Positions 24,403 to 34,685 are shown, counted from the first letter of the stretch. The stretch: 64,000 nt of DNA from Shinella zoogloeoides (GCF_030733845.1 NZ_CP132311.1:124001-188000), one strand, 5' to 3'. Numbers and translations are program-made. Notes: generated by a model from the letters alone, not told the origin.

Positions 24403-27380
24403 TGGCAGAGACGATCGTACCGCTCGAGCGCCAGCGCAAACTGGTGGACGTTGCCGCCCGCGTGCGCGAGCAGCTGGGCCTTCAGAACGCAGCCCTGATG
24501 CAGGCCAGCGAACTGCGGGACCGTTCCACCCATACCGGCCTGCAGGCGATGTCGACGATCACCGGCCTCGTCGACCTCCTTGCGTCGAAGGCCTCGACAG
24601 AGTCCGTTGCTGCGGCCATTGCAGATCTGGTGAACAGCTCGCCGGCTGCGCTGGACACGTTGCAGGAACTGGCCGCGGCGCTCGGCAACGACCCGAACTT
24701 TGCGGCGACGGTTTCGGCCGCGCTCGGCAACAGGCTCAGGGTCGATGCCGCGCAGGCGCTGTCCGGTGCCCAGAAGAACCAGGCGGCGGCGAACATCGGC
24801 ATCGCGCCCGGAGCGACGGCCAATGCGACGGACGCAGACTTGCGCGCCCGTGCCTCGCATACCGGCGAACAGGCCATGTCCACGGTCACGGGCCTCGTTG
24901 CGGCGCTTGCCTCGAAGGCGACGCCGGCCGACATCGCTGTCGCAATTGCAGGCCTTGTCGACAGCGCGCCAGGAGCGCTCGACACGCTGAAGGAATTCGC
25001 CGATGCGCTCGGCAATGATCCGAACTTCGCGGCGACGATTTCGACGGCGCTGGGGAACCGGCTGCGGGTCGATGCTGCGCAGGCCCTCACGACCGGGCAG
25101 AAGAACCAAGCGGCGGCGAACCTCGGCATTGCGCCGGGCGCGACCGCGAACGACACGGACGCGAACCTCAAGAGCCGTGCGAACCACACGGGTACTCAGG
25201 GAGTGGACACCATCTCCGGCATCGGGGAGTGGGTGGAGGACCGGGTGGCGGGTCTGCTAGAGGCGGGCCCCAACATTACCCTGGACTACGACGACGTAGC
25301 GGGCAGGCTGACCATCGGGGCAACCGGCGACCTCAACACGACGGCAGAGAGCACCACGTTTGTACCGGCTGGTGGTCTAACCTCCACTAACGTGCAGGGT
25401 GCTCTTTCGGAACTTGGCAGTTTTAAGCTCAACGAGATGTCGGGAGCCGTACAGTCTGGAGAAGACCTGAACGACCTCAAAGACAACCTGCGTATGGTTA
25501 TTGCGCCTACAGGAGTACTGAACCATCCGGAGCCTGGGTCTTACATGTGGCTCGACTCCTGGTTTGACGGAAATTCCTGCACGCAGTACGCACGCGGGGT
25601 GTATCATAATTCGGAATACAGACGATATGGTAACGCTACTACGAACTACTGGGAACCGTGGACTCAGTTGACCAATCAAGGCGGTCACGACCCTACCTCC
25701 GTTAACCGGGGAGGGGATGCCATGTATGGTGATCTACTCATTGCTAAGGACTACCCGAATCTACTCCTGCGGGCGCTTAACCCAGCTAATCCGGCAGTAG
25801 TCACTTTCCGTAGGGATGACGATACGACCTCGGGTGTTCTGGTTGCTCAGCGAGATGGTAACCTTCAGTACGGGGTGTATGGCCCAGATGGTGCTTGGCG
25901 CGGAACTCCCTTCGAGATCGATACCGGTAACTTGGCGTTTACGACGCCTACAGGGTTTAAGTGGATCAGGTCTGTTAACCTGCCCTATGGCACCGATCTG
26001 GACACCGTCACTCAGGGTGGAACGTACTTCGTACAGACCACTACCAACGCTCCCAATCAGGCGAACTTCGAGGCGTTCTTGCGCGTCGAAAGCGCATATG
26101 GGACGGACTCTCTCGTTACTCAAGAATACCACATGCCGTACAATGCTAACTACTCTGGCAGACCCGCCAAGTGGGTGCGTCGTAGGCACAGTGGTTTCTG
26201 GGGGGCGTGGTATCCAGAAGGTGGCTGGATTACTCCTGAGCATTTCAGTGCTGCTGGTGACGGTAGTGCAGATGACACTCTGGCTGTAGCTGCTGCGCTG
26301 CGGTTCCCCGCCCCGGTACTGCTCGCCGGTCTATACCGCCTGACGGGTCCTGTGCACTTCGGCGTTGGCTACAACAGTGAGCCGCTGCCGAACGTGCTTA
26401 TACAGGGCAAAGGCCAGCGTGCCTTCTATCTGGCAACTGCAGATGCGGGGCTGGTGTTCCACACCGGGGAGGCGCAGGTCATCGGTGGGCGAGCTAGCAT
26501 TACCGCTAGGGACTTCGTAGGTATCTGCGGAGTTAGCAACCACACCACGGCGCTCCTTAAGGTGGAGGGCGGCCTAGGATCGGGTTCTACTGAGAAGACG
26601 TTTGACATCAGGAACGTGCACTCCTTCGGGGACGCTCATGACGCTGCACCGCTCTATGGCATCCACCTTCACAACGGGCGCAACGGCGTCATTGATGGAA
26701 CGGTGCACCAGGGCAAGCGCAATGGGGTTCCCGGATCGATGGAGGGTGCAGCCGTCTACCTTACTGGTGGGGAAGACCCGGTGGGCATCAACATAACCAA
26801 CTGGAAGGCTTATTTCTGCCAGGCGGGGGTCAATATCCAAGACACTCATGAGGGCATCGAGGTCAGCAGCGGCGAGGCCGTGATGGTCGACTATGGCGTC
26901 CTTGCCGATCTTGACGAGACGGTCCCCTCCGGAAACGACGAGGGCAAGCCGCTCCTCAAGGTGGTGAACAACCATTTCAACGTGCACCGCTACGGCGTAT
27001 TCATGAACGATGTCCGGGACTTCAACATCACGAACAACGACTTCCTGTTCCAAGGTTCGGGCGCCAAGATCGGCATCTGGGTAAATGCCCGGTCCACCGC
27101 AACCCTCTATGGCGAGATCAGCGGAAACAAGTTCGATGGGTCCAACTCGACGGGATCGGTAACCGGGATCTGGTGCCAGGGATTTTCGGGTGGCGGCACG
27201 CTCGGGACGCACGTCGGCCTCAATCGCTATGTACTTCTCAGCTACGGCCTTTATCTCGGCGACCATGCGCGCGGCGTGACCTATCACGGCGCCAGCATCT
27301 ACGCGGCCGTCGGCACGACGGTCTACGCCTCGGGGTCCAGCTCCGGCATTCTCCGCTACGGCGTTCCTGCCGCCGTTTGA
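24402..27380 (+). CDS. Tail fibre with repeats and a right-handed beta-helix (depolymerase-like) domain
   Basis: 992 aa from ATG 24402; a longer frame from 24174 only reads through the previous gene. The N-terminus attaches to the baseplate. Residues 41-258 are two 109-aa repeats (TLQELAAALGNDPNFAATV type) and a third begins. Residues about 270-610 are mosaic beta domains with different codon use. From GDGSADDTLAVAAAL (about 620) a pectate-lyase-like beta-helix runs to the end, with many N-rich turns (NITNNDFLFQGSG). Such domains bind or cut surface polysaccharide. This is the main receptor-binding candidate. Confidence 0.85.
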   Translation: MAETIVPLERQRKLVDVAARVREQLGLQNAALMQASELRDRSTHTGLQAMSTITGLVDLLASKASTESVAAAIADLVNSSPAALDTLQELAAALGNDPNFAATVSAALGNRLRVDAAQALSGAQKNQAAANIGIAPGATANATDADLRARASHTGEQAMSTVTGLVAALASKATPADIAVAIAGLVDSAPGALDTLKEFADALGNDPNFAATISTALGNRLRVDAAQALTTGQKNQAAANLGIAPGATANDTDANLKSRANHTGTQGVDTISGIGEWVEDRVAGLLEAGPNITLDYDDVAGRLTIGATGDLNTTAESTTFVPAGGLTSTNVQGALSELGSFKLNEMSGAVQSGEDLNDLKDNLRMVIAPTGVLNHPEPGSYMWLDSWFDGNSCTQYARGVYHNSEYRRYGNATTNYWEPWTQLTNQGGHDPTSVNRGGDAMYGDLLIAKDYPNLLLRALNPANPAVVTFRRDDDTTSGVLVAQRDGNLQYGVYGPDGAWRGTPFEIDTGNLAFTTPTGFKWIRSVNLPYGTDLDTVTQGGTYFVQTTTNAPNQANFEAFLRVESAYGTDSLVTQEYHMPYNANYSGRPAKWVRRRHSGFWGAWYPEGGWITPEHFSAAGDGSADDTLAVAAALRFPAPVLLAGLYRLTGPVHFGVGYNSEPLPNVLIQGKGQRAFYLATADAGLVFHTGEAQVIGGRASITARDFVGICGVSNHTTALLKVEGGLGSGSTEKTFDIRNVHSFGDAHDAAPLYGIHLHNGRNGVIDGTVHQGKRNGVPGSMEGAAVYLTGGEDPVGINITNWKAYFCQAGVNIQDTHEGIEVSSGEAVMVDYGVLADLDETVPSGNDEGKPLLKVVNNHFNVHRYGVFMNDVRDFNITNNDFLFQGSGAKIGIWVNARSTATLYGEISGNKFDGSNSTGSVTGIWCQGFSGGGTLGTHVGLNRYVLLSYGLYLGDHARGVTYHGASIYAAVGTTVYASGSSSGILRYGVPAAV
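24522..25175 (+). repeat. Two 327-bp tandem repeats in the tail fibre gene
   Basis: The unit starting at 24522 recurs at 24849 with a strict period of 327 bp (109 codons), and a third copy begins at 25176 before diverging. Each codes a helix-rich segment followed by HTG. The copies differ at many third positions, so the duplication is old. Confidence 0.85.
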
Positions 27381-27445
27381 ACGGCGGGCAGGCCCTTCAG
27401 CCCGTCACGACGGCTCCCTTCTCCTGACATTCAAGAGGTATCGAC

Positions 27446-28360
27446 ATGCAATACGTCCCACCGCTGGGCGAAGCCAACCCCAATGCGTCCTATAAGGACA
27501 GGAATACCGCCGCGGGCCAGCCCGGATCGCGCGTGCCGGCGCCGGCGATCGAGCACGCCATGCGCGAGATCGTCGCCGTGATCGTGGATGCTGGTCTGAC
27601 GCCGACAGGTGAAGACCTGACACAGCTTCTTCAGGCGATCGACCTGAAGATTTCGGCGATCACCGGGGAGGGCGACGGGGCGCTCTATGTGCTAATGGAG
27701 GCCCTGCGCTCGCGCAATCCGATCTTTCCTGAGGTCGTCAGCGCCGATGGTTCTTTCAATCTCTCGACGCCGGCGCTTGGCACGGTGCGGATCCCGCCCG
27801 GCATCCAGATCGTCCACCGGGGGTGTTTCAGCGACACCACGGTGCAGCAGGATCTTTCGACCGTTCCGAACAAGACCTATCACCTGCGCAAGAACTGGTC
27901 GACCGGCTGGAGCCTAAAGGATGTCGCGGACGCGACTTACAATCCGTCGGCGCTTCCTGAGGGGCACGCCACCTTCGACACCAGCTATGACGACATGATA
28001 ACGCACCGCATCGTGACCAATGCGTCGAACGTCGCGACCATCACCAACCTCAAGAACAAGGACCGGCTGGCGATCCATGCGGGCGTAACCGGCACGAACT
28101 TCGTCGAGGCAAACGGTGGGAATTCGCGCGCGGATTTCCTGCTCGAACTCAATTGGGCCCGCACGCCGAAGACGCGCAGCTACAGCATGACGGGCGTGGC
28201 GGCCACGGACGGCCTGGTCGATGACCGGGACATCGTGCTCTACTCCAGCTACCCGGGTGTGCAGGCCGCAGAGATCCCCGCAACGCGCTACCGGATCGCC
28301 TACACCATGCTCTATGACTACACCTACACGCTGACGGCCGCGATGAACGCGCAGGCTTGA
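27446..28360 (+). CDS. Second tail fibre or receptor-binding protein
   Basis: 304 aa. The N-terminal 70 residues (MQYVPPLGEANPNASYKDRN, then PAPAIEHAMREI and TQLLQAIDLKI) form the anchoring domain seen at the beginning of many rhizobial phage fibres. The remainder is beta-rich with no enzyme motif. It follows the large fibre and is the last structural gene before the sugar cassette. A chaperone for the fibre is less likely because of the fibre-type N-terminus. Confidence 0.65.
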   Translation: MQYVPPLGEANPNASYKDRNTAAGQPGSRVPAPAIEHAMREIVAVIVDAGLTPTGEDLTQLLQAIDLKISAITGEGDGALYVLMEALRSRNPIFPEVVSADGSFNLSTPALGTVRIPPGIQIVHRGCFSDTTVQQDLSTVPNKTYHLRKNWSTGWSLKDVADATYNPSALPEGHATFDTSYDDMITHRIVTNASNVATITNLKNKDRLAIHAGVTGTNFVEANGGNSRADFLLELNWARTPKTRSYSMTGVAATDGLVDDRDIVLYSSYPGVQAAEIPATRYRIAYTMLYDYTYTLTAAMNAQA

Positions 28361-28438
28361 CCTGTTCACTTATTCACAATCAGATTGTAGGTATCCGTGA
28401 AGAGGTAATAGTCCGCCAATCTGGCGCTTTTACGCCAT

Positions 28439-29980
28439 TCAACCAATCTTGTAGTTTGTACTGACAACAGTCTTCTGTTCCATCAAAGGCTCGCGCATAA
28501 GTACTTCCATGGCTGGAATCCCCAGCAGCTGCTGCATGAACACGCGATGATGGCCATCGATATTGAGGGCCGAGAAGGATTCGCCTGACAGCTTTTTGAA
28601 GGTTAGCGCGCCTTCGCCAGGGCGGATGGTGGGCGGCGCAACGAGATGACCATTTCCGCTCAGGATGTTGGTAATGTCCTGATACTTGTGCTCGATCTTC
28701 TGGAGGAGAAGGAACTCGTCATCGACAAGGTACTTGAGGTTCTGATCGAGACGCCCCTCTTTGATGGCCTGTCTAAATTCGTGAGCAAAGACATTGCCAG
28801 CCGTCAGGTTCCCGGTCGTTGAGAACTCGTGGTAACCCGCCATGAAGAGTTCGAAATAGGAGGTTCCGAGGCCCTGAATGGTCGGTTTCTTATCCGTAAC
28901 TTTTTTGGCGACGTCCGCGGCGTGTCCTGCGAATGCCTCGACCGTCGTCTTCCCGTGACGTGTAAAATAGTCATGGTCGAAATACATATCGGTCGTCACT
29001 TGATGCAGTTTGAGCGTTCGAGCCAACCGCGCTGCTGTTTTTGCGAACACCATGAAGCAGCGGCTTTTCCGCATGTCGCGTTTCTCATCGTAGCCAACGA
29101 CCCGAAAATATGGGAAGTACTTCGACATTGGCTTAGTGTACATCTCGAGGCCATGGTCGAGGGTATGGGTTTCAAAGACGACTACATCTGCGATGTCCGC
29201 GATTTTATCGAGAAGGTGTGCGGTGTATACCCACACTGCAAACGTCATCACGATGTCATACTTCATGCCCTCGTAGAGAGCCCTGTCGGTTGCGTCGCCT
29301 TGGAACAGCGAGACGCGGGTCATGCCTGTTGCGGCATTGATCATGCGTCCGGTCTCAACAAAGAGCGGATCATATTCGTAGCCGTCCACCAAGGCTGCGC
29401 CCCGCTTTCGGGCAAGTCTCGACATTTCGCCGGTGTTGGCGCCGATATCTAACGCGGTTTTGCCGGCGAAATCCACATGATCAAGGAAGAGATTTCTGTG
29501 GGGGCGTCCACCTTGGGTGGCAATGAGATCGAGGTCAACTGATTGGTAACCATTGCCCGTCTTGATGCCGTCCTTTGACGAGATACTCGTATACTCGTGT
29601 CGCATCGCTGTGACGATTTCCTGCACATAGCGATCCTTAAATGACGGTACGGTGGGGGCTGACTTCTCAGGTGCCGGGGACACAAGATCGCCGAGAGGGT
29701 AGGCAACATTGAGAGCGTCGTTATAAAGATAGACAGAAAGCGGCCACGTCTTGGACGACAAACAGTCCGGAAGCTTCATGTCGAAGTCTACCGACGTCGT
29801 GTTTTCGGCAAAAACGAATCGCCGTGCGGCGTCGACAATAATGAGTGCGTTGCCTTCAACCGGGCCTTCGACCCTGCCCTTCACTCGCAGACTGTTGCCG
29901 CTGTGACTGATCTGGACATTGCCAACCGGGTTCCAGCTATTGCGAAAGTCGACGTTGTTGGGATCGATGAAGAGAGACAA
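28439..29980 (-). CDS. SAM-dependent methyltransferase with N-terminal beta domain
   Basis: 513 aa, opposite to the phage genes. Residues 1-100 look like a beta sandwich. Residues about 170-300 are a class I methyltransferase: motif I ALDIGANTGEMSRLA, an acidic loop GYEYDPLF, and GDATDRALYE. The C-terminal end has LNIDGHHRVFMQQLLGIP, similar to the DGHHR motif of ParB/sulfiredoxin-like folds. The combination suggests methylation of a sugar or surface compound; the substrate is not visible. It is the first gene of a lower-G+C cassette inserted between fibres and lysis genes. Confidence 0.75.
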   Translation of the reverse strand: MSLFIDPNNVDFRNSWNPVGNVQISHSGNSLRVKGRVEGPVEGNALIIVDAARRFVFAENTTSVDFDMKLPDCLSSKTWPLSVYLYNDALNVAYPLGDLVSPAPEKSAPTVPSFKDRYVQEIVTAMRHEYTSISSKDGIKTGNGYQSVDLDLIATQGGRPHRNLFLDHVDFAGKTALDIGANTGEMSRLARKRGAALVDGYEYDPLFVETGRMINAATGMTRVSLFQGDATDRALYEGMKYDIVMTFAVWVYTAHLLDKIADIADVVVFETHTLDHGLEMYTKPMSKYFPYFRVVGYDEKRDMRKSRCFMVFAKTAARLARTLKLHQVTTDMYFDHDYFTRHGKTTVEAFAGHAADVAKKVTDKKPTIQGLGTSYFELFMAGYHEFSTTGNLTAGNVFAHEFRQAIKEGRLDQNLKYLVDDEFLLLQKIEHKYQDITNILSGNGHLVAPPTIRPGEGALTFKKLSGESFSALNIDGHHRVFMQQLLGIPAMEVLMREPLMEQKTVVSTNYKIG

Positions 29981-30209
29981 CGGTTATTCCTCGTTTACCA
30001 GTTCTAACTGCGACGGCATCGTCGTACACGACTGCGCATCACTGAGTGAGGTTGCGGACGAACAGTCGCCAATCTCACGATAGGGTTTTATGAAAGTTCT
30101 GTGACAGCCTTTCCGTCGCGATGTCAATACCAGACCCGGTGGTTGGCGGCCCCGCCCCGGACTCTGGCACCTCCCGATCCCGCCGAACGGCTTGCTATAG
30201 AAGTATCTA

Positions 30210-31124
30210 CTAAATCGCTGCGTAAACGCTGAGCATATAGTCCGTAACTTCGGCGACGACGCAGTCTTTGACATGGACATTGTCATCTTCGTAAGCGGAC
30301 ACGCCCCCCATTTTGACCATTTCATAGCTAGGAAAATAATCGACAATAGGGAATGTTTCCGAAATGGACTGCGCCGCACAGCGGAGAACCGACTTCGAAT
30401 ACTCATTCGCGATGACGGCGTCTTGGCCGGTGAACGTAGACCCAATTGGGACAGGTGACACAGTAAGGATTACCTTCAGCCCGGCATCCGAAAGCGCCTG
30501 CATCGCGCCCTCGAGTAACGGCATGACGGTCTCGATTCTCATTGGCCCAAATTTAAACCTGTTGGGTTCTGCTGCCATTACTGGCTGCGGCGGCATCTGG
30601 TTCAGATACAAGCCCGTCGCCTGGTCAAACCACGCTTCCACGAAACCAAGGGTGACGATTACCACCGCCGATTCCTTTAAGCTCGAATAGACTGTGTCAA
30701 CTTCCCTTCTTCGCTCCAGCGCCCGCTCTAAAGTAACCGGATAGCCACCCGGCAGAGAAAGATCGAGATATCCTCCTTTTGATGGTACGATGGTTTCGCT
30801 AGGTAGCGAATTCCCGTTCAATGCAAATAGTATGCGCTGTGACATAGTGCCTGGATTATATTCATTCAGCAGCGCGTTCGACGGGGCTGGCGTCTCTTCG
30901 GTCGGCGTCGTGAAGCGGAGTGTTGGAACGTCGAAGCCTTTCAATTTCCGTTCGATATTTCGAGCAAAGCATGAGCCGATGGTAAAAATCCGGGTATTTG
31001 GTTCCAATGTGAAGCGGGGTTTTATGACGGGATACCGTTCGCGGCGGTCACCTCTCGAAGGGTACTTGGCGCAGGCAATACCCATGCGACGCGCAGCGAG
31101 CGCTTCCTCCCATCCGATTTTCAT
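30210..31124 (-). CDS. GSCFA-domain protein
   Basis: 304 aa from ATG 31124, which has GGAG 10 bases upstream on its strand; a GTG at 31172 is a poorer option. Residues 50-56 GSCFARN are the family signature, with catalytic-type Ser51. The second half holds LTVSPVPIGSTF and DDNVHVKD, as in SGNH/GSCFA acyl-esterase-like folds. Proteins of this kind occur in polysaccharide gene clusters and may add or remove acyl groups. The 230 bp between this gene and the methyltransferase hold no gene that I can support. Confidence 0.8.
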   Translation of the reverse strand: MKIGWEEALAARRMGIACAKYPSRGDRRERYPVIKPRFTLEPNTRIFTIGSCFARNIERKLKGFDVPTLRFTTPTEETPAPSNALLNEYNPGTMSQRILFALNGNSLPSETIVPSKGGYLDLSLPGGYPVTLERALERRREVDTVYSSLKESAVVIVTLGFVEAWFDQATGLYLNQMPPQPVMAAEPNRFKFGPMRIETVMPLLEGAMQALSDAGLKVILTVSPVPIGSTFTGQDAVIANEYSKSVLRCAAQSISETFPIVDYFPSYEMVKMGGVSAYEDDNVHVKDCVVAEVTDYMLSVYAAI

Positions 31125-31314
31125 GTAGTTTACGCTCCGATCTGAACTGCGTTTATATTCGAGATCCAGCACTAGTGACCCGATTACGATCGCGCAAGTC
31201 AGCGCCGACTGGGCCTTGCGTCAGGTAGGGTGCGGCACCGTCACTCGTCGCATCGAATTGACAAACCCGGAGACTTGCTGGAGTTTCGCGGCTACGAACC
31301 AGATGGAAGTGACA

Positions 31315-32028
31315 ATGCACGACACCGCAATGCAGATTGGCAAGAAGTTCTTCGAAATATACCGGCGACCCGAATGGAAAATGGTTATCGACTGTGGTGC
31401 GATGGATATCAACGGAAGCCTGCGAAAGGCGTGCCCTGAAGATATCGTTTATCTTGGACTGGACATCGAGTTTGGAAAATCGGTCGATATCAAAGTCAAT
31501 ATTGGTGATCCGCTTCCGATCCGAGACGATTTTGCTGACTGCGTTGTGTCGTCGTCTCAAATGGAGCACGATGACTTCTTCTGGATGACGTTTCTTGAAT
31601 ATGTGCGCGTCGTGAAGCCAGGCGGCCACATCTACATCAGCGCGCCATCTAACGGATACTATCACAGGTATCCAAACGACAATTGGCGGTTCTATCCTGA
31701 TTGCGGCCATGTGTTGGTGCGGTGGGCCAAGAAGAATGGCTTACAGGTTGAGTTGGTGGAATCCTTCATTGCGGATCGCAAGAAGGACGTGTGGAACGAT
31801 TTCACTGCGGTCTTTGTGAAGGGTGAGGGCGCGCGGCCTGAGCGATTCATCGCAGACGAAATTCCGTCCAGAAATGTTTGGAAACTTGGCGCGAGTGAGC
31901 CGGAAAAGGTTTTTAAACATTCTGAGGACCTCGATCTTATTTACGCGGCGCGTGATCAAGCGGCGGCGGCGGAGAAGGCGCTGAAAGACACAACTCCAGC
32001 GCTTTCCGTCACAGGCCCAGCTTCCTAA
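31315..32028 (+). CDS. Class I methyltransferase, small
   Basis: 237 aa from ATG 31315, preceded by GGAAG; upstream in-frame codons lack a better site. It has a degenerate motif I (VIDCGAMDINGSLR), an acidic end of strand 2 (LGLDIEFG), then DPLPIRDDFADCVVSSSQMEH and VKPGGHIYISAP, the usual motif pattern of methyltransferase 11-type enzymes. Divergent from the GSCFA gene, sharing a promoter region of about 190 bp. Substrate unknown, likely sugar or lipid in this context. Confidence 0.8.
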   Translation: MHDTAMQIGKKFFEIYRRPEWKMVIDCGAMDINGSLRKACPEDIVYLGLDIEFGKSVDIKVNIGDPLPIRDDFADCVVSSSQMEHDDFFWMTFLEYVRVVKPGGHIYISAPSNGYYHRYPNDNWRFYPDCGHVLVRWAKKNGLQVELVESFIADRKKDVWNDFTAVFVKGEGARPERFIADEIPSRNVWKLGASEPEKVFKHSEDLDLIYAARDQAAAAEKALKDTTPALSVTGPAS

Positions 32029-32084
32029 GTCCTGGGTTCTAGGCGTCTCTCCAGCCGAAGCAGCGGCGCCTCGGCTGGAAAAGT

Positions 32085-34685
32085 CTAGGTAGGCATTGTC
32101 TCGTCGGCGCTCATAGCTCTGCGCGAGATAACATCAGCGTAGAGCTGCTCGTACGCGCTTGCGACCTGCCGGATATCGTATCGCTCGCCTATGTTTCTGG
32201 ATATGAGGCTGCACTTGTTACGAAGGTCTACATCAAGGAGCGAGATAATCGCCCCTTCCAACTGAGAGATAAATGTTGCGTCGTCTTCCAGATTGGGAAG
32301 GAGAATTCCTGCCCGGTTATCATCGCTCGTTATCATTGCTCCAATTTCGCCAATTGCCGTAGCGACAATGGGTTTCCCGGCCTGCATGGCTTGTATTAGG
32401 CCCAACGGGAAGGACTCGCCGACAAATCGCGTGGCCAGCACGACAACATCCGATATTTCATAAATGTCTCGTATGTCGTTCCGATAGCCTAGGAGCCTTA
32501 CATTGCTGGGAACGCCTTGCTGGACGAGATCGTCATAGACCGGGCCCGTACCGCATAGAATGAGGCAGAGTGGCGCAGAGGTCGCCTGCTGAGCGGCTTC
32601 GAGAGCTGCTATGGTTTCTCTCCAGCCTTTTTCTTCAATAGCCCTGGATGCAATGACAAACACAATTGCATCGTCGGAGATGTCTAGGTCGGCGCGGCTC
32701 ACGCCACGCTTCGCCCGTGCTTCCGGCACACCATTCGGGATGTGGCGCAGAACGTCGCTGGAAAGCGGAATACCGTCGAGGTGCTTCAGGTTCTTCTGCG
32801 TCAGATATACCCAGCAGTCGACACCGCGGATCATTGTCATCAGGTCCCGGTCGGAAATCGATGCGCTGTCGTAAGAGCCATGAAGGGTAACAACGTAGGG
32901 ATGCCGCTGCCGTGCCCGCTGCAGAAGATAGTACTCGATACCGAGGTAATGGGAATGGACTATGTCGATGGATGCGCTTTCGAGGAAGGCGTCGACGCCA
33001 AATTCGAGGGCATCCTGAATGTCGTAGACGCTCACGCGGCTGTCCAGCTCCTCCCTTACCTTCGAAGCATGGTGATCAACACGGATCGCCAAGAACGAAA
33101 CGAGGAACCCCCTCGAGACCAACTCGTTAGCTAGATATACGGGAAAGAGCTCTCCTCCCCCGAGCTCGAAGCCTAGGACACCCATTAAAATGTGGGTCTT
33201 CGTTCTCTTGGTGGACAATACCTCGGAAACATTGAACGCACCGGGGAGCGAGAAGCCATCGATCTGATCACTGAATCGGTCGAATTGTTCCTCGCAGCGC
33301 TTGTATAGTCGGAGCGTGTTGAGATCGTCGCTGCCCCAATACTCCCGTATCGTTCTCCCGATACGAGCGTGTTCGACGTAGTAGTGCTCAGAAACGAAAC
33401 TCTTGACGGACGTGTTCCCACCGTGCTGCCTAAAATAGGAAACCGCGCTTGGCGCGTAGTGTATTTTACCGCCACGCGAAAGGATCAGATAGAGGTACCA
33501 ATCGCCCAGGATCTTGTACGACATCGCCTCTTTCCATTCGGAAGGAGTGATGACTTGATGCCGGAACACGCAGCCGCCGACGTTGGGAATTATATTGGTA
33601 TTACCGAAGGCAGTTTGGAACAGCTTTGCGGCTGGAATAGAAAAGCTCTCAGCCCAAGCGCCCGGCATGGATTGCTCTCGATAACCGTCCAAGCCTTGCT
33701 GTACCGCGCCACTACGATCAGCAAACTGGATACGCCCAAAGCTTACCATTACGCTTTCGTCAGCGAAGCCTTGAATGACTTCTTCCAGAAATGTCGGCTC
33801 GCAAAAATCGTCGCTCTCGCATATCCACACCAGGTTGCCGTTTGCCGCCTCAATGCCCCGACGCCACTGCGAAAAAATGGAGCCACTATTTCGCTCGTTA
33901 AGGATAGTTGTGATCAGTTCAGGATGCGTTGATCGGAACTTCTCAATTACCGCTCGACTGTCATCGGTTGAGCAGTCATCCAGGATGATGATTTCGAGGT
34001 TCTGATAGGTCTGATTCAGAATGGAATTCAAGCGCTCTTCAAGAAAGGGAGCATGATTGTAGTTCGGTACGATAGCAGTTACTTTTAAGGATACCGTTTT
34101 GCTTTTGACCTTCTGCCGGAATGGAAGAGGTGAGCGTCCCTCGCCTCTTCCGTGCTCAACAAAATGCTGAAGTGGATTCATGCCTGAATGGGCAATGTCA
34201 ACATACATTGCCAAATAATGCGCCGTATTAAATAGGTTTGAAGGGTTTCTGTGCTCCTTCCAGCCGTGGTTCATGTAGTGAAAGAATGGATCAAGATCCG
34301 AGTTCGCAATATCTTGATAGTTTTTCTTATAATATTCCGCATCGAAATATGGGGTGTATTCTTCCTCATTATAAGTGTGCTGAGGAACGTAGGTTTCATC
34401 GGTGCCATTTTTTACTGAGTTTGATTTCTTTCCGCTCCGTATAAAATGTGTTAGAGGGTCAATGCGCTCGTTTACAAGGTGCGGATGCCTTTTAAGATAT
34501 TCGCTTGTAGAGAAATGGGAGGAGGGGTCTCTTCCTTCCTGCCAGCCAAACGTAAGATAATGTTTTAAGGGGTCGTGTCCGCTGTCGCGCACATCGTGAT
34601 TCTTTTCAAGATAGAATGTTTCATCGAATAGAACAGCATACTTTTCGCGCCGAATGCGCCAAAAGAAATTTTTGATGTTTCTCAT
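32085..34685 (-). CDS. Double glycosyltransferase (GT2 + GT4) with N-terminal DPxxHY repeats
   Basis: 866 aa. The first 190 residues carry four units of a motif like FDxxFYLxxxxDVxxSGxDPLxHYLxxGWxEGRxPS, common at the N-terminus of glycan-synthesis enzymes. Residues about 205-430 are a GT2 domain (VTAIVPNYNHAPFLEERL, LDDCSTDDSRA, ESDDF as the DxD-like site). Residues about 520-850 are a GT4 domain (NGVPEARAK, VIASRAIEEKGW, and FPLGLIQAMQAGKPIVAT with its acidic residue in GESF). It should add two different sugars to a growing glycan on the cytosolic side. It is notably low in G+C compared with phage and chromosome. Confidence 0.9.
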   Translation of the reverse strand: MRNIKNFFWRIRREKYAVLFDETFYLEKNHDVRDSGHDPLKHYLTFGWQEGRDPSSHFSTSEYLKRHPHLVNERIDPLTHFIRSGKKSNSVKNGTDETYVPQHTYNEEEYTPYFDAEYYKKNYQDIANSDLDPFFHYMNHGWKEHRNPSNLFNTAHYLAMYVDIAHSGMNPLQHFVEHGRGEGRSPLPFRQKVKSKTVSLKVTAIVPNYNHAPFLEERLNSILNQTYQNLEIIILDDCSTDDSRAVIEKFRSTHPELITTILNERNSGSIFSQWRRGIEAANGNLVWICESDDFCEPTFLEEVIQGFADESVMVSFGRIQFADRSGAVQQGLDGYREQSMPGAWAESFSIPAAKLFQTAFGNTNIIPNVGGCVFRHQVITPSEWKEAMSYKILGDWYLYLILSRGGKIHYAPSAVSYFRQHGGNTSVKSFVSEHYYVEHARIGRTIREYWGSDDLNTLRLYKRCEEQFDRFSDQIDGFSLPGAFNVSEVLSTKRTKTHILMGVLGFELGGGELFPVYLANELVSRGFLVSFLAIRVDHHASKVREELDSRVSVYDIQDALEFGVDAFLESASIDIVHSHYLGIEYYLLQRARQRHPYVVTLHGSYDSASISDRDLMTMIRGVDCWVYLTQKNLKHLDGIPLSSDVLRHIPNGVPEARAKRGVSRADLDISDDAIVFVIASRAIEEKGWRETIAALEAAQQATSAPLCLILCGTGPVYDDLVQQGVPSNVRLLGYRNDIRDIYEISDVVVLATRFVGESFPLGLIQAMQAGKPIVATAIGEIGAMITSDDNRAGILLPNLEDDATFISQLEGAIISLLDVDLRNKCSLISRNIGERYDIRQVASAYEQLYADVISRRAMSADETMPT

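Noticed and set aside
29984..30445. 153-aa minus-strand frame between methyltransferase and GSCFA genes
   Set aside because: Overlaps the GSCFA gene in another frame, serine/arginine-rich, no ribosome binding site.
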